Counted from the first letter of the stretch, positions 38,755 through 47,461 are shown. The stretch: 64,000 bases of DNA from Xanthobacteraceae bacterium (GCA_019746355.1 JAIESC010000167.1:1-64000), one strand, 5' to 3'. The notes: generated by a model not told the origin, from the letters alone. Numbers and translations are program-made.

Positions 38755-39813
38755 ATGTCCGAAGCCGGCGCCATCGACTGTGACGTGCACCCGAGCGTGC
38801 CGGACGTCAGCGTGCTGCTGCCGCATCTCGACACGTTCTGGCGTGACTCGGTTGTCGATCGCGGCTTGAGCTCGCTCGACAGCAACAGCTATCCGCTGAA
38901 GTCGCCGCTTACGGCGCGGCCGGAATGGCGCGGCAAGAACGGCTTGGCCGCGGCCGACGCCGGACAGGTCGCCGAGCAGGTGTTCGGCCGCTGGAAGTCC
39001 GGATTTGCGATCCTGAACTGTCTTTACGGGGTGCAGTTGCTGTTCAGCGAGGACATGGCGGCGGCGTTCTGCCGGGCGATCAACGACTGGATTGCCAAGG
39101 AATGGCTCGACCGCGACGCGCGGCTTCGCGCCTCGATCGTCATTCCGATGCAGAGCGCCGAATACGCCGTCGATGAGATCGAGCGCTGCGCGAGCGACAG
39201 GCGCTTCGTGCAGGTTCTGGTGCTGGCGATGCAGGAGGTGCCGCTCGGCCGCCGGCAGTTCTGGCCGATCTATGCCGCCTGCGAGCGCCATGGGCTGCCG
39301 CTCGGCATCCATGCCGGTTCGGCCTACCGCAATCCGGTGACCTCACTCGGCTGGCCGACCTGGTACATCGAGGATTACGCGGCGCAGTCGCAGGGCTTCC
39401 AGTCGCAGATGGCGAGCCTGATCACCGAAGGCGTGTTCGCCAAGCATCCGGGGCTGAAGGTCGTACTGATCGAGTCGGGCGTGACCTGGCTGCCGGGCTT
39501 CCTCTGGCGCTTCGGCAAGTTCTGGCGCGGGCTTCGCACCGAGGTGCCGTGGGTCGATCGCGCGCCCTGGGAGATCGTGCGCGATCATTTCCGGCTGACC
39601 ATGCAGCCGTTCGACGCGCCCGACGGCCGCGAGGCGGTCGAGCGGGCGATCGAGCATCTGCGCTCCGACGACATCCTGCTTTACGCGTCGGACTTTCCGC
39701 ACTGGCAGTTTGACGGCGACGCCGTGGTGCCGGATGGCTTTTCCGAGACGCTGCGCCGGAAGATCGCGATCGACAATCCGCTCGCGACCTATCCGCGGCT
39801 CAAGACCGGCTGA
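38755..39813 (+). CDS. Amidohydrolase-2 family metal-dependent hydrolase/decarboxylase
   Basis: The 352-residue TIM-barrel protein belongs to the ACMSD/gamma-resorcylate decarboxylase-like amidohydrolases. Metal and catalytic motifs are visible: DCDVH at the N-terminus, GLPLGIHAGSAYR (barrel His), VVLIESGVTWLP and the final YASDFPHWQFDG with the metal-binding Asp. Members hydrolyse or decarboxylate cyclic or aromatic acids. It is the paralogue of 43346 and is in an operon with the Bug protein at 37774. It is convergent, end to end, with the anti-sigma gene. Confidence 0.87.
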   Translation: MSEAGAIDCDVHPSVPDVSVLLPHLDTFWRDSVVDRGLSSLDSNSYPLKSPLTARPEWRGKNGLAAADAGQVAEQVFGRWKSGFAILNCLYGVQLLFSEDMAAAFCRAINDWIAKEWLDRDARLRASIVIPMQSAEYAVDEIERCASDRRFVQVLVLAMQEVPLGRRQFWPIYAACERHGLPLGIHAGSAYRNPVTSLGWPTWYIEDYAAQSQGFQSQMASLITEGVFAKHPGLKVVLIESGVTWLPGFLWRFGKFWRGLRTEVPWVDRAPWEIVRDHFRLTMQPFDAPDGREAVERAIEHLRSDDILLYASDFPHWQFDGDAVVPDGFSETLRRKIAIDNPLATYPRLKTG

Positions 39814-40614
39814 TCACAGCAGCGACGGCAGCTCGCGCAGCTCGCCGGCGTTGAGATCGGAGATCGCCCAGAACGCCATGCCGCCACGGGTCCAGCTTGC
39901 GACGTTGTAGCCCTCGGCGGTGTCGAGCTTCAGCGCGGCCTCGTTGCTGCTCGGCCAGATGAAGACACTGATCTGGTGCAGGCGCTTCTTGTAGACCAGC
40001 GCGGCCACGCGCCGCCCGCCGACATAATCGAGCCGGCCGCCGATGAGCTGATAGCCTTCGGTGCTGAGGTCCTTCACCACCGGCGTGAACTCGAGCCGTC
40101 CGGCAAACCACGGCTTCACATTGTGGGTGTCGTTGGATGCCACCTGCACGGCATTGTCCTGCAGCATCGACCGCATATGCGCCGCAAAAACGTCGCGGGT
40201 GATGGCCTGCCGCGTGTCGGCCGCCTGCATGTACCACCAGGTTGCCGACGCCGACACGATGCAGGCGACGAGCACCACAGCCACCTGGCGCAGGGCAGGG
40301 GCCCATCCGCCCGTCATCGCCGCGAACGCGGCTCTGATTCTGGCGGCAAGCGACCAGGATGCCGGACGTGGCGTTGCGATTTCGTCGGGCTGGGACGGCT
40401 CCGCCGCAAGCCGCGCCTGGATGCGCTGCGCCAGCCCCTGCGGTGCACGCATTCGCGCCATTGGCAGTCGCGCGCTCAAATCTTTCAATTCATCGCGATA
40501 GCGCGCGCAGGCCGGGCACGTGTCAGCATGATCGGCCACATCCCGGCGCTGCCGGTCCGGCAGCTCGCCATCGAGCAACGCGCCGATGCGCTCGCGCGCG
40601 AGGTCACAGCGCAT
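39814..40614 (-). CDS. Anti-sigma factor with zf-HC2 domain
   Basis: The 266-residue protein has an N-terminal zinc anti-sigma domain (MRCDLARERIGALLDGELPD, with His29-x3-Cys33-x2-Cys36 in DHADTCPAC), a membrane helix near residues 108-128 (ALRQVAVVLVACIVSASATW) and a periplasmic C-terminal domain (RLEFTPVVKDLSTEGYQLIG, VAALVYKKRLHQISVFIWPS). It would hold the ECF sigma factor encoded just upstream at the membrane until a periplasmic signal, possibly oxidation of the zinc cysteines, releases it. The start overlaps the sigma gene by 11 bp. Confidence 0.9.
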   Translation of the reverse strand: MRCDLARERIGALLDGELPDRQRRDVADHADTCPACARYRDELKDLSARLPMARMRAPQGLAQRIQARLAAEPSQPDEIATPRPASWSLAARIRAAFAAMTGGWAPALRQVAVVLVACIVSASATWWYMQAADTRQAITRDVFAAHMRSMLQDNAVQVASNDTHNVKPWFAGRLEFTPVVKDLSTEGYQLIGGRLDYVGGRRVAALVYKKRLHQISVFIWPSSNEAALKLDTAEGYNVASWTRGGMAFWAISDLNAGELRELPSLL

Positions 40615-41167
40615 TGTGGTTCTCCTTCGTCATCAACCCCGTCAGCAGGTCCTTGAGTTGGGCGCGGGCCCGCGACAGCCTCGACATCACGGTTCCAGCG
40701 GGAACGCCGGTTACGCCGGCGATGTCCTGGTAGGACAGACCTTCGAACTCCCGCAGCACGATCACCTCGCGATAGGACGGCGCAAGCTCCGCGAGCGCCC
40801 GGCGGACCAGCGCGCATTCGCCGCTGCTGATCAACAAGTCCTCGGCGGACGGCGCAACGCTCGCCGGCTCGAAGGCCGGGCCGTCATGGTCGCCGCGGCC
40901 TGCCAGCGCGTCCTCGATGGACACGACATTGTTCGCGTTGCGTTTGCGCACGGAGAGCCAGCGATAGGCGACGTTGCGGACGATGGTCAAAAGCCACGGC
41001 CGGATGTCGCCGCCGTGGAACTGGCCGTAGGCCTTGAACGCGCGCAGATAGGCGTCCTGCACCACGTCCTCCGCGTCTGCTTCGTTGCGCAGGAGCCAGA
41101 ACGCCAGGTTGTAGGCCGCATCAATGTGCGGCAGCGCTTCGGTGTCAAAGTCGCGAAGGCTCGGCAT
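40604..41167 (-). CDS. ECF-type RNA polymerase sigma factor
   Basis: The 187-residue protein has sigma region 2 (AAYNLAFWLLRNEADAEDVV, QDAYLRAFKAYGQFHGGDIR, PWLLTIVRNVAYRW) and region 4 (LAPSYREVIVLREFEGLSYQ, DIAGVTGVPAGTVMSRLSRA). It lacks region 3 as expected for the extracytoplasmic-function group. It is co-encoded with a zf-HC2 anti-sigma factor and is divergent from a metallo-hydrolase/TPR/DoxX operon. The outward-facing GGGAATAA elements in the intergenic region suggest that it controls both itself and that operon. Confidence 0.92.
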   Translation of the reverse strand: MPSLRDFDTEALPHIDAAYNLAFWLLRNEADAEDVVQDAYLRAFKAYGQFHGGDIRPWLLTIVRNVAYRWLSVRKRNANNVVSIEDALAGRGDHDGPAFEPASVAPSAEDLLISSGECALVRRALAELAPSYREVIVLREFEGLSYQDIAGVTGVPAGTVMSRLSRARAQLKDLLTGLMTKENHNAL

Positions 41168-41243
41168 GTGACGTTGCTCTGACAGAGGCGCCTTTCAACC
41201 AAGAGCGTCCACTCAACTAAATGTGACTCCGGCGATGCCGCGA

Positions 41244-41287
41244 TTATTCCCGCCTCATGCGCGCGGCGGGCGCGGGCGCGGGAATAA
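41244..41287. promoter_or_regulatory. Outward-facing inverted repeat GCGGGAATAA, candidate ECF-dependent divergent promoters
   Basis: TTATTCCCGC (41244-41253) and GCGGGAATAA (41278-41287) are perfect 10-bp inverted copies separated by 24 bp. Read outwards, each gives GGGAATAA towards one of the divergent operons, at a distance suited to a -35 element. A shared -35-like box at both sides of an ECF gene is the expected autoregulation pattern; the matching -10 elements could not be fixed with confidence. Confidence 0.55.
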
Positions 41288-41366
41288 ACCGCCGCAGCGC
41301 TGAATCCCCCTGGGTGTCGTCTCGCAAGCTCGTGCATCCGGCACAGTTCCACTGAAGGAGACCCCC

Positions 41367-42335
41367 ATGCTCAACCTTTCCCGTCGGAATTTCGTCACAA
41401 CGACCGCGCTTGCCGCGGCCTTCGGCCTCAATGCGAGGCTCGCCATATCGCCGGCCATTGCGCAGAAGACCGCCGACCCGCAGCCGGGCTTTTACAAATA
41501 CAAGGTCGGCGACATCGAGGTGACCGCCCTCTATGACGGGATCTGGGAGAAGCCGCACGATCCCGCCTTCATCCGCAACGCCTCGGTCGAGCAAACCCGC
41601 GAGGCGCTGGCGAAAGCCGGGCTGACCACTGAGTTCATGCCGATCCCGCTGACCGTGGTGGTGCTGACCATCGGCGGCAGGCACGTCATGGTGGATTCCG
41701 GCGGCGGTGGCGGCCAGTGGCAGCCAACCTCGGGCCGGCTGTTCAGCAACATGAAGGCCGCGGGCATCGACCCGCCCGGGATACGCACGATCCTTGTGTC
41801 GCATTTTCATCCCGACCACATCTTCGGGCTGATGGAGCGCGGCACCAACAAGCCGGTGTTCCCCGACGCCGAGCTGATCGTCACCGCGACCGAATTCAAG
41901 TGGTGGACGGAGGCTGGCCGCGTCGAGAAGCTGCCGGAGGCCCGCAAGGCGCTCGGCCAGCGCATCCAGACGGTATTCCCGAACTGGAAAAACTTCGCGC
42001 TGATCGACGGCGAGAACGAGGTGGTCCCGGGCGTTCGGCTCGTCAACACGCCGGGGCATACGCCGGGGCATGCCGCGTTCCACGTCAGCTCGGGCAATCA
42101 GCAGCTGATGATCTCGAACGACGTGGCCTATGTGCCGGCACTGCTTGCGTCGCATCCGGAATGGCAGGGCAGCTACGATCAGGATGGCCCGCTGGCGGTG
42201 ACGACCCGCCGCAGCCTGCTCGACCGGGTGATCGCCGACAGGATGATGATCTGCGGCGCGCACTTCCCGTTCCCCGGCGCCGGCCGGTTCGCCAAAGACG
42301 GCGCGAGCTACACCTTCACCCCGGACAAAGCCTGA
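41367..42335 (+). CDS. Secreted MBL-fold metallo-hydrolase
   Basis: The 322-residue protein begins SRRNFVTTTALAAAFGL, a twin-arginine-like signal. The metallo-beta-lactamase fold has the metal motif SHFHPDH (His146, His148, Asp150, His151), further ligands in NTPGHTPGHAAFHV and VMVDSGGGGGQW before the active site, and CGAHFPFPGAGR near the end. Substrates in this broad family range from lactones to thiols and persulphides. It heads an operon with a TPR protein and a DoxX protein, divergent from the ECF sigma factor, so it is probably part of that sigma factor's stress regulon. Confidence 0.88.
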   Translation: MLNLSRRNFVTTTALAAAFGLNARLAISPAIAQKTADPQPGFYKYKVGDIEVTALYDGIWEKPHDPAFIRNASVEQTREALAKAGLTTEFMPIPLTVVVLTIGGRHVMVDSGGGGGQWQPTSGRLFSNMKAAGIDPPGIRTILVSHFHPDHIFGLMERGTNKPVFPDAELIVTATEFKWWTEAGRVEKLPEARKALGQRIQTVFPNWKNFALIDGENEVVPGVRLVNTPGHTPGHAAFHVSSGNQQLMISNDVAYVPALLASHPEWQGSYDQDGPLAVTTRRSLLDRVIADRMMICGAHFPFPGAGRFAKDGASYTFTPDKA

Positions 42336-42351
42336 GCCGAAAGGACACGTC

Positions 42352-42810
42352 ATGACACATCTGCGATCGACCTTGCTTGCAGCTTTGCTGGTCACCGGCA
42401 TTGCCGGCACGTCCGCGTTCGCCGTCGACAGCATCCAGACCCGCGATGCCCCGGACCTCGCGGCGGTGCGCGCCAAGATCAAGGCCAAGGACTGGAGCGC
42501 CGCCATCGCCGAGCTCAACGGCATGATCGACAAAGGCGTGCAGCACGCCGATGTCTACAATCTCCTTGGCTTCAGCCTGCGCAATCAGGGCGACACCGGG
42601 ACGGCGCAAACGTATTACCAGAAGGCGCTGGAGTTCGATCCCGACCACAAGGGCGCGCTGGAGTATCAGGGCGAGCTCTATGTGAAGCTCGGTGACTTCG
42701 CCAAGGCGCAATCCAACCTGGCGAAGCTCGCGAAGCTCTGCCCGCAAGGCTGCGAAGAGCGCGAGGACCTGGAAGAAGCGATCAAGACCAGGACCGTCAA
42801 AGTACGGTAA
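42352..42810 (+). CDS. Secreted tetratricopeptide-repeat protein
   Basis: The 152-residue protein has a signal peptide (LRSTLLAALLVTGIAGTSAFA) and about three TPR units (WSAAIAELNGMIDKGVQHAD, VYNLLGFSLRNQGDTGTAQT, YYQKALEFDPDHKGALEYQG). A cysteine pair near the end (LCPQGCEERED) could bind metal or form a disulphide. It starts 16 bp after the metallo-hydrolase stop. A periplasmic scaffold for the partner proteins is plausible. Confidence 0.85.
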   Translation: MTHLRSTLLAALLVTGIAGTSAFAVDSIQTRDAPDLAAVRAKIKAKDWSAAIAELNGMIDKGVQHADVYNLLGFSLRNQGDTGTAQTYYQKALEFDPDHKGALEYQGELYVKLGDFAKAQSNLAKLAKLCPQGCEEREDLEEAIKTRTVKVR

Positions 42811-42821
42811 TGTGACGCACC

Positions 42822-43256
42822 ATGAACGGCAAACTGCTCACCGACACACTGGCGCCTGCGGCTGAGGCCGCAGGCCGCGTGCTGCTTGCGGGGCTGTTTC
42901 TGTACGAGGGGTTCGTCAAGCTCCGCGGCTACGATCTGGCTGTCCAGTACATGGCGGCCTATGGCGTGCCGGGCGCACTCCTGCCGCTCGCGATCGCCAC
43001 CGAGCTCGGCTGCGGCGCGCTGATCCTCATCGGCTGGCAGACCAAGCTTGCGGCGCTGGCGCTGTCCGGCTTCTGCCTGCTCGCGGCGGCGATCTTTCAC
43101 ACCAAATTCAGCGACACCAACCAAGTGCTGCATTTCGCCAAGGACGTTGCGCTGGCAGGCGCCTTCCTGTTTGTCGCGGGCCGCGGCGCGGGGCGGTTCT
43201 CGCTCGATGCCGTCCTGGCCGGGAGGCGGGAACCGGCCCCGCGCCGGCCGGTTTAG
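42822..43256 (+). CDS. DoxX-family membrane protein
   Basis: The 144-residue protein has four membrane helices and the DoxX/SURF4-like pattern AGRVLLAGLFLYEGFVKLRG, GVPGALLPLAIATELGCGAL, and the ending with NQVLHFAKDVALAGAFLFVA. Relatives (DoxD/DoxX of thiosulphate:quinone oxidoreductase, MadX/RHO-linked proteins) act with redox partners in the membrane; a role in thiol or oxidative stress is consistent with the ECF operon. It follows the TPR gene by 11 bp and is the last gene of the operon. Confidence 0.85.
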   Translation: MNGKLLTDTLAPAAEAAGRVLLAGLFLYEGFVKLRGYDLAVQYMAAYGVPGALLPLAIATELGCGALILIGWQTKLAALALSGFCLLAAAIFHTKFSDTNQVLHFAKDVALAGAFLFVAGRGAGRFSLDAVLAGRREPAPRRPV

Positions 43257-43345
43257 CCGGAGGATTGAGCGTGCTATAAGTCTGCGGCGGCTGGCGAATC
43301 CTGCCCGCGCACTCATGCCAAGAGACTTGCCAAGGGACTTCGCGC

Positions 43346-44443
43346 ATGAACATCGAGGTCAGGGCCAAAGAGCGCTCGCAGAAGACCAAGCTCGACATCG
43401 TCGACTGCGACTTCCATCCGAAGCTGACGCTCGAGCAGATGCGTCCGTTCCTGAGCAATCAGTGGTGGAGCTATCTGCAGACCTACGGCAACCGTGCGCG
43501 GCACGGCTACGCCAAGGGCTACGCCTATCCGAAAATGACGCCGCAGGCGGCGCGCCGCGATGCCTGGCCGCCGGGCGGCGGGTTGCCGGCGAGCGATCTC
43601 GATTTCGTGCGACAGCAGCATCTCGACCTCTACGGCATCAGTGCCGCGATCATGAATCCGCTGTCGCCGACCGGGCAGGGCGACATGAATGTCGAGCTGT
43701 CGATCGCGATGGCAACGGCTGCGAATGAGGCGCAGGTCGCGCACTGGACCGCGCGCGATGCGCGGCTGAGGTCATCGGTGGTGGTGCCGTACGAGGATGG
43801 CGCGGCTTCCGCAAAAGAAGTGAGGAAGCGCGCCGGCGACAACAACTACGCCCAGGTGCTCCTGTTGAGCCGCACCGGCGAGGCCGCCGGACGCAAGCGC
43901 TACTGGCCGATCTACGAGGCCGCGGTGGAGGCAGGCCTTCCGGTCGGCATCCACGTGTTCGGCTATTCGGGCTGGCCGATGACCTCGTCCGGCTATCCGT
44001 CATTCTACATCGAGGAGATGACCGAGCACGCCACATCGGCGCAAGCGATGGTGACGAGCTTCATCATGGAGGGCGTGTTCGAGCGCCTGCCGGAGCTGAA
44101 GGTCGTGCTGATCGAGTCCGGCTTCGGCTGGCTCCCCGCATTGGGCTGGCGGCTCGACAAGCACTGGAAGCGGCTCAAGGACGAGGTGCCGCACCTGAAG
44201 CTTGCTCCGTCGGAGTACATCAGGAAACACTTCTGGGTGACGACCCAGCCGATGGAGGAGACGGAAAATCCGGATCACCTGATCGAGGTGATGAACTGGA
44301 TCGGGCTCGACCGGATCATGTTCTCCAGCGACTACCCGCATTGGGACTTCGACGATCCGTTTGTCGCGCTGCCGCCGACGCTCACCGACGAGCAGCGCCG
44401 GATGATCTACGCCGGCAACGCCCGCGCGCTGTACCGGCTCTGA
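43346..44443 (+). CDS. Amidohydrolase-2 family hydrolase/decarboxylase, first gene of catabolic operon
   Basis: The 365-residue protein has the amidohydrolase-2 markers DIVDCDFHPKL, the YWPIYEAAVEAGLPVGIHVF barrel His, VVLIESGFGWLPALGWRLDK and MFSSDYPHWDFDDPF with the metal-binding Asp. It shares domain order with 38755 but is clearly diverged. Its stop overlaps the Rieske protein start (TGATG), and LLM and alpha/beta-hydrolase genes follow, so it takes part in a multi-step pathway of a cyclic or amide substrate. The exact reaction (hydrolysis or decarboxylation) is not decidable. Confidence 0.87.
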   Translation: MNIEVRAKERSQKTKLDIVDCDFHPKLTLEQMRPFLSNQWWSYLQTYGNRARHGYAKGYAYPKMTPQAARRDAWPPGGGLPASDLDFVRQQHLDLYGISAAIMNPLSPTGQGDMNVELSIAMATAANEAQVAHWTARDARLRSSVVVPYEDGAASAKEVRKRAGDNNYAQVLLLSRTGEAAGRKRYWPIYEAAVEAGLPVGIHVFGYSGWPMTSSGYPSFYIEEMTEHATSAQAMVTSFIMEGVFERLPELKVVLIESGFGWLPALGWRLDKHWKRLKDEVPHLKLAPSEYIRKHFWVTTQPMEETENPDHLIEVMNWIGLDRIMFSSDYPHWDFDDPFVALPPTLTDEQRRMIYAGNARALYRL

Positions 44444-44859
44444 TGGCGAAAAAGCACGTCGTCGCCGCAGTCAGCGAAATCCCGCCGGGCGGGCGCAAGC
44501 TCGTCGAGGCGGACGGCCGCGCCATTGTCGTGTTCAATCTCTCCGGCGAGTTCTTCGCGTTGTCGAACCGCTGCCCGCACCGCGGCGGCAGCCTGTGCCA
44601 GGGCAATCTCACCGGTCTCGTGCTGTCGGACGAGCCCGGGCACTACAACTACACCCGTCGCGGCGAGATCATCCGCTGCCCGTGGCACGCTTGGGAGTTC
44701 GACATTCGCACCGGAAAATCCTGGTGCGATCCCGAGAAGGTCAAGGCGCGGCGCTTCGGCGTGTCGGTGGAGAAGGGGGCGAAGCTGATCGAGGGACCGT
44801 ACGTTGCCGAGACGTTCCGCGTCAGCGTCGAGAACGAATACGTGGTCGTCGAAACTTGA
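44443..44859 (+). CDS. Rieske [2Fe-2S] ferredoxin-like protein
   Basis: The 138-residue soluble protein carries both Rieske half-motifs: Cys44-Pro-His46 in NRCPHRGGSLC and Cys79-x2-His82 in IRCPWHAWEFDIRTG. There is no membrane anchor and no oxygenase catalytic domain, so it is either a small ferredoxin that feeds electrons to an oxygenase or an electron partner of the flavoenzyme next door. An insertion of about 20 residues lies between the two motifs. The start overlaps the amidohydrolase stop by one base. Confidence 0.9.
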   Translation: MAKKHVVAAVSEIPPGGRKLVEADGRAIVVFNLSGEFFALSNRCPHRGGSLCQGNLTGLVLSDEPGHYNYTRRGEIIRCPWHAWEFDIRTGKSWCDPEKVKARRFGVSVEKGAKLIEGPYVAETFRVSVENEYVVVET

Positions 44860-44938
44860 CCTTGTCGTCGTCGGCCGAAGTCGCTGAAATCGGGCCTCGG
44901 TAGCGAAACAGCGATCGCACGAGGCAGCCAACGGCGCG

Positions 44939-46195
44939 ATGAAGTTCCATTTCTTTCACCTGATGCCCTATCCGGATTTGCCGGGCGATTTCCGGCAGGC
45001 GCACCGATCGGTCTGGGTCGACGTGCCGGCGAAACTGTTCGACCCGGCGGTCGGGCATCGCGCCTACAACGATTATCTCGATGAATTGGAATACGCCGCA
45101 ACCGTCGGCTTCGACGGCATCTGTGTCAACGAGCATCACCAGAACGCCTACGGCATGATGCCGTCGCCGAACCTGATGGCCGCGGCGCTGGCGCGGCGCA
45201 CCAGCGGCGTGAAGCTCGTGCTGATGGGCAATTCGGTCGCGCTCTACAATCCGCCGACGCGTGTCGCCGAGGAGATGGCGATGCTCGACGTGATGTCGGG
45301 CGGCCGGCTGGTCGCGGGCTTTCCGGTCGGCACACCGATGGACACGACCTTCTGCTACGGCCAGTCGCCGGCGACATTGCGTGACAAGTATCGCGAGGGC
45401 GTGGAGCTGATCCTGCGGGCGTGGGCCGAACCCGAGGTGTTCTCGTTCAACGGCAAGTACACGCAGCTTCGCTATGTGAATGTCTGGCCGCGGCCGATGC
45501 AGAAGCCGCGTCCGCCGGTCTGGGTGCCGGGCGGCGCCAGCGTCGAGACCTGGGACCTCTGCCTCGACCATGACTTCCTCTATGCCAACCTGTCCTACTT
45601 CGGCTACCAGGAAGGCCAGAAGATCATGGACGGATTCTGGAACGCGGTGGACCGCCACAAGCTGCCGCGCAACCCGTACCGTGCCGGCTTCCTGCAGTTC
45701 ATCGCGGTCGCCGACAGCGACGCCGAGGCTGAGCGGCTCTACGCCGAGCCGGCGCTCTATTTCTACCAGCGCTGCCTGCACGTCTACGGCGGCTACGTGA
45801 ACCCGCCGGGCTATACGTCGATGGCGACGCTGAAGGCCGGCATCGAAGGGCAGGTGGCGCGCATCACCAATCGCGCCGGCGCGCGCGCCGAGCTTGCGAC
45901 GCTGTCGTGGAAGGACCTGGTCGACCGCGGCTATCTGGTGGCGGGAAGCCCGGCGACGGTCGCCGACCGCATCAACGACATGGCCGACAAGCTCAACGTC
46001 GGACACCTCATGGTGCTGCTCCACTTCGGCAACATGTCGAAGGAGGTCACCATGCACAACACGCGGATGTTCGCCGAGAAGGTCATTCCTCGGCTCCGCT
46101 CGCGCTTCAGCGAATGGGAGGACAACTGGTTCCCGCGCGACGTCGCAAAGCCTGTGGCGGCCGCACCGCACCGGATACCCGAGGCGGTGAAATGA
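44939..46195 (+). CDS. LLM-class flavin-dependent monooxygenase-like protein
   Basis: The 418-residue luciferase-like enzyme reads MKFHFFHLMPYPDLPGDFRQ at the N-terminus, then DGICVNEHHQNAYGMMPSPN, KLVLMGNSVALYNPPTRVAE, AMLDVMSGGRLVAGFPVGTP and RPPVWVPGGASVETW, which are the flavin barrel landmarks. It is about 60 residues longer than the LLM protein at 36528. It follows the Rieske gene by 79 bp, and its stop overlaps the hydrolase start. A flavin-dependent monooxygenation on the operon's substrate is the likely step. Confidence 0.88.
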   Translation: MKFHFFHLMPYPDLPGDFRQAHRSVWVDVPAKLFDPAVGHRAYNDYLDELEYAATVGFDGICVNEHHQNAYGMMPSPNLMAAALARRTSGVKLVLMGNSVALYNPPTRVAEEMAMLDVMSGGRLVAGFPVGTPMDTTFCYGQSPATLRDKYREGVELILRAWAEPEVFSFNGKYTQLRYVNVWPRPMQKPRPPVWVPGGASVETWDLCLDHDFLYANLSYFGYQEGQKIMDGFWNAVDRHKLPRNPYRAGFLQFIAVADSDAEAERLYAEPALYFYQRCLHVYGGYVNPPGYTSMATLKAGIEGQVARITNRAGARAELATLSWKDLVDRGYLVAGSPATVADRINDMADKLNVGHLMVLLHFGNMSKEVTMHNTRMFAEKVIPRLRSRFSEWEDNWFPRDVAKPVAAAPHRIPEAVK

Positions 46196-46995
46196 ACAGC
46201 GAGACCATCACGTTGCCGGGTGGACGACGCTGGCAAGTCCATACCGGCGGCTCGGGCCCGGATATCCTGTGGCTGCACGGGTTGCGCGGCGTCGATCCGG
46301 CGGATCCGACGCTTACCGCATTGCAGGCGCGCTATCGCGTCACCGCGCCGGTTGCGCCCGGCTTCAACGATCTCGAAGAGCTGTCGCGGATCGACAACAT
46401 CCACGAGCTCGCGCTCGATTACGACGATCTGATCGAGCATCTCGGGCTCAAGGCCTTCAGCCTGATCGGCCATTCGTTCGGGGCGATGATCGCAGCCGAC
46501 ATTGCGGCGCATTTTCCAAAGCGTGCCGACAAACTCGTTCTGCTGGCGCCGTTCGGACTGTGGAACGACGCCTATCCGGTCGCCGACATCTTCGCCATGC
46601 CCTACATGCAGATGGACGATATCCTCTGGCACGAGGCGGCAGCGCGCGAGACGTTCGCCAGAAAGGTCGTCACCGACGCCGACGTGAAGGACGTGGCGGC
46701 GCAGATGGTCAAGCTCGCGGGAAGCCTCGCCGCTGTCACCAAGTTCGTCTGGCCAATTCCCGACCGCGGGCTTGCGCGGCGGTTGCCGCGCATCGCCTGT
46801 CCGGTGCTGGTGCTGCTCGGCGCTGAGGACCGCGTCGTGCCGCGGAATTATGAGGCCGACTTCAAGAAGGGCCTGCGGCACAGCAAGACCGCGGTCATTC
46901 CGGGTGCGGGGCACATGCTGCCTTACGAGAAGCCGCAGCAGGTCACGGACCTGATCGAGCGCTTTCTGAAGGTGGCACCAGCCAAGGTGGCCTGA
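46192..46995 (+). CDS. Alpha/beta-fold hydrolase
   Basis: The 267-residue hydrolase has the oxyanion region ILWLHGLRG, the nucleophile elbow GHSFG (Ser95), an acid in LVLLGAEDRVVPRNY and the catalytic His in VIPGAGHMLPYEKP. The N-terminus carries no signal, so it acts in the cytoplasm. ATG 46192 overlaps the LLM stop (ATGA). In the operon it would open an ester, lactone or C-C bond made by the upstream oxygenase. It is the last gene; a hairpin follows downstream. Confidence 0.9.
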   Translation: MNSETITLPGGRRWQVHTGGSGPDILWLHGLRGVDPADPTLTALQARYRVTAPVAPGFNDLEELSRIDNIHELALDYDDLIEHLGLKAFSLIGHSFGAMIAADIAAHFPKRADKLVLLAPFGLWNDAYPVADIFAMPYMQMDDILWHEAAARETFARKVVTDADVKDVAAQMVKLAGSLAAVTKFVWPIPDRGLARRLPRIACPVLVLLGAEDRVVPRNYEADFKKGLRHSKTAVIPGAGHMLPYEKPQQVTDLIERFLKVAPAKVA

Positions 46996-47057
46996 GGAAC
47001 GCGCCGGTGGCCGCATTTCGATGGCCGCCCGCGCCGGCGGGGTGATCGATTAAAAAA

Positions 47058-47079
47058 CTGCCGGGCCGTGGCCCGGCAG
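47058..47079 (-). terminator. Strong intrinsic terminator for SPW gene (minus strand)
   Basis: CTGCCGGGCC and GGCCCGGCAG form a perfect 10-bp stem with a GT centre. On the minus strand it is followed by TTTTTT (complement of 47052-47057), a textbook terminator 29 bp after the SPW stop. On the plus strand only a weak CCCTTT follows, so it stops the hydrolase operon less well. Confidence 0.88.
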
Positions 47080-47107
47080 CCCTTTCGATACCTGCAAGCG
47101 GCTCGGC

Positions 47108-47461
47108 TCAGTGACCGGCCGTCAGCCGTCCGGGCCGGTGCATCATCCACAGCTCAACGGCGGCGATGACCGCGACCAGGATGCCGACGACGAGGTGGAC
47201 GTGCGCCGCAGCGGTGCCGGTGAAGCCCAGAACCCAGGGCGATACCAGAACCCAGAGCCCGACGATCAGGTTGAGCCATTCCTCCCACTCGAAGAATGCA
47301 GAGATCGCTGCGATCGACAGCGCGGCGATGATGAGACCGCAGATCACGGCATTCTGGGTCTGCGCGCCGGTATCGAAGCCGATGATCCAGGGCGAAACCA
47401 GCAGAAACGCGCCCAGGATCAGATTGAGCACGTCACAGATCCGTTCACTTCTCCATTCCAT
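47108..47461 (-). CDS. SPW-repeat membrane protein
   Basis: The 117-residue protein has four helices and two SPW repeats (FLLVSPWIIGFDTGAQTQNA and LWVLVSPWVLGFTGTAAAHV), the hallmark of the SPW family. The start ATG 47461 is preceded by an excellent ribosome site (AGGAGGT on the minus strand). The molecular function of the family is unknown; it is often found next to stress or envelope genes. A second SPW protein is encoded divergently at 47828. Confidence 0.88.
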   Translation of the reverse strand: MEWRSERICDVLNLILGAFLLVSPWIIGFDTGAQTQNAVICGLIIAALSIAAISAFFEWEEWLNLIVGLWVLVSPWVLGFTGTAAAHVHLVVGILVAVIAAVELWMMHRPGRLTAGH

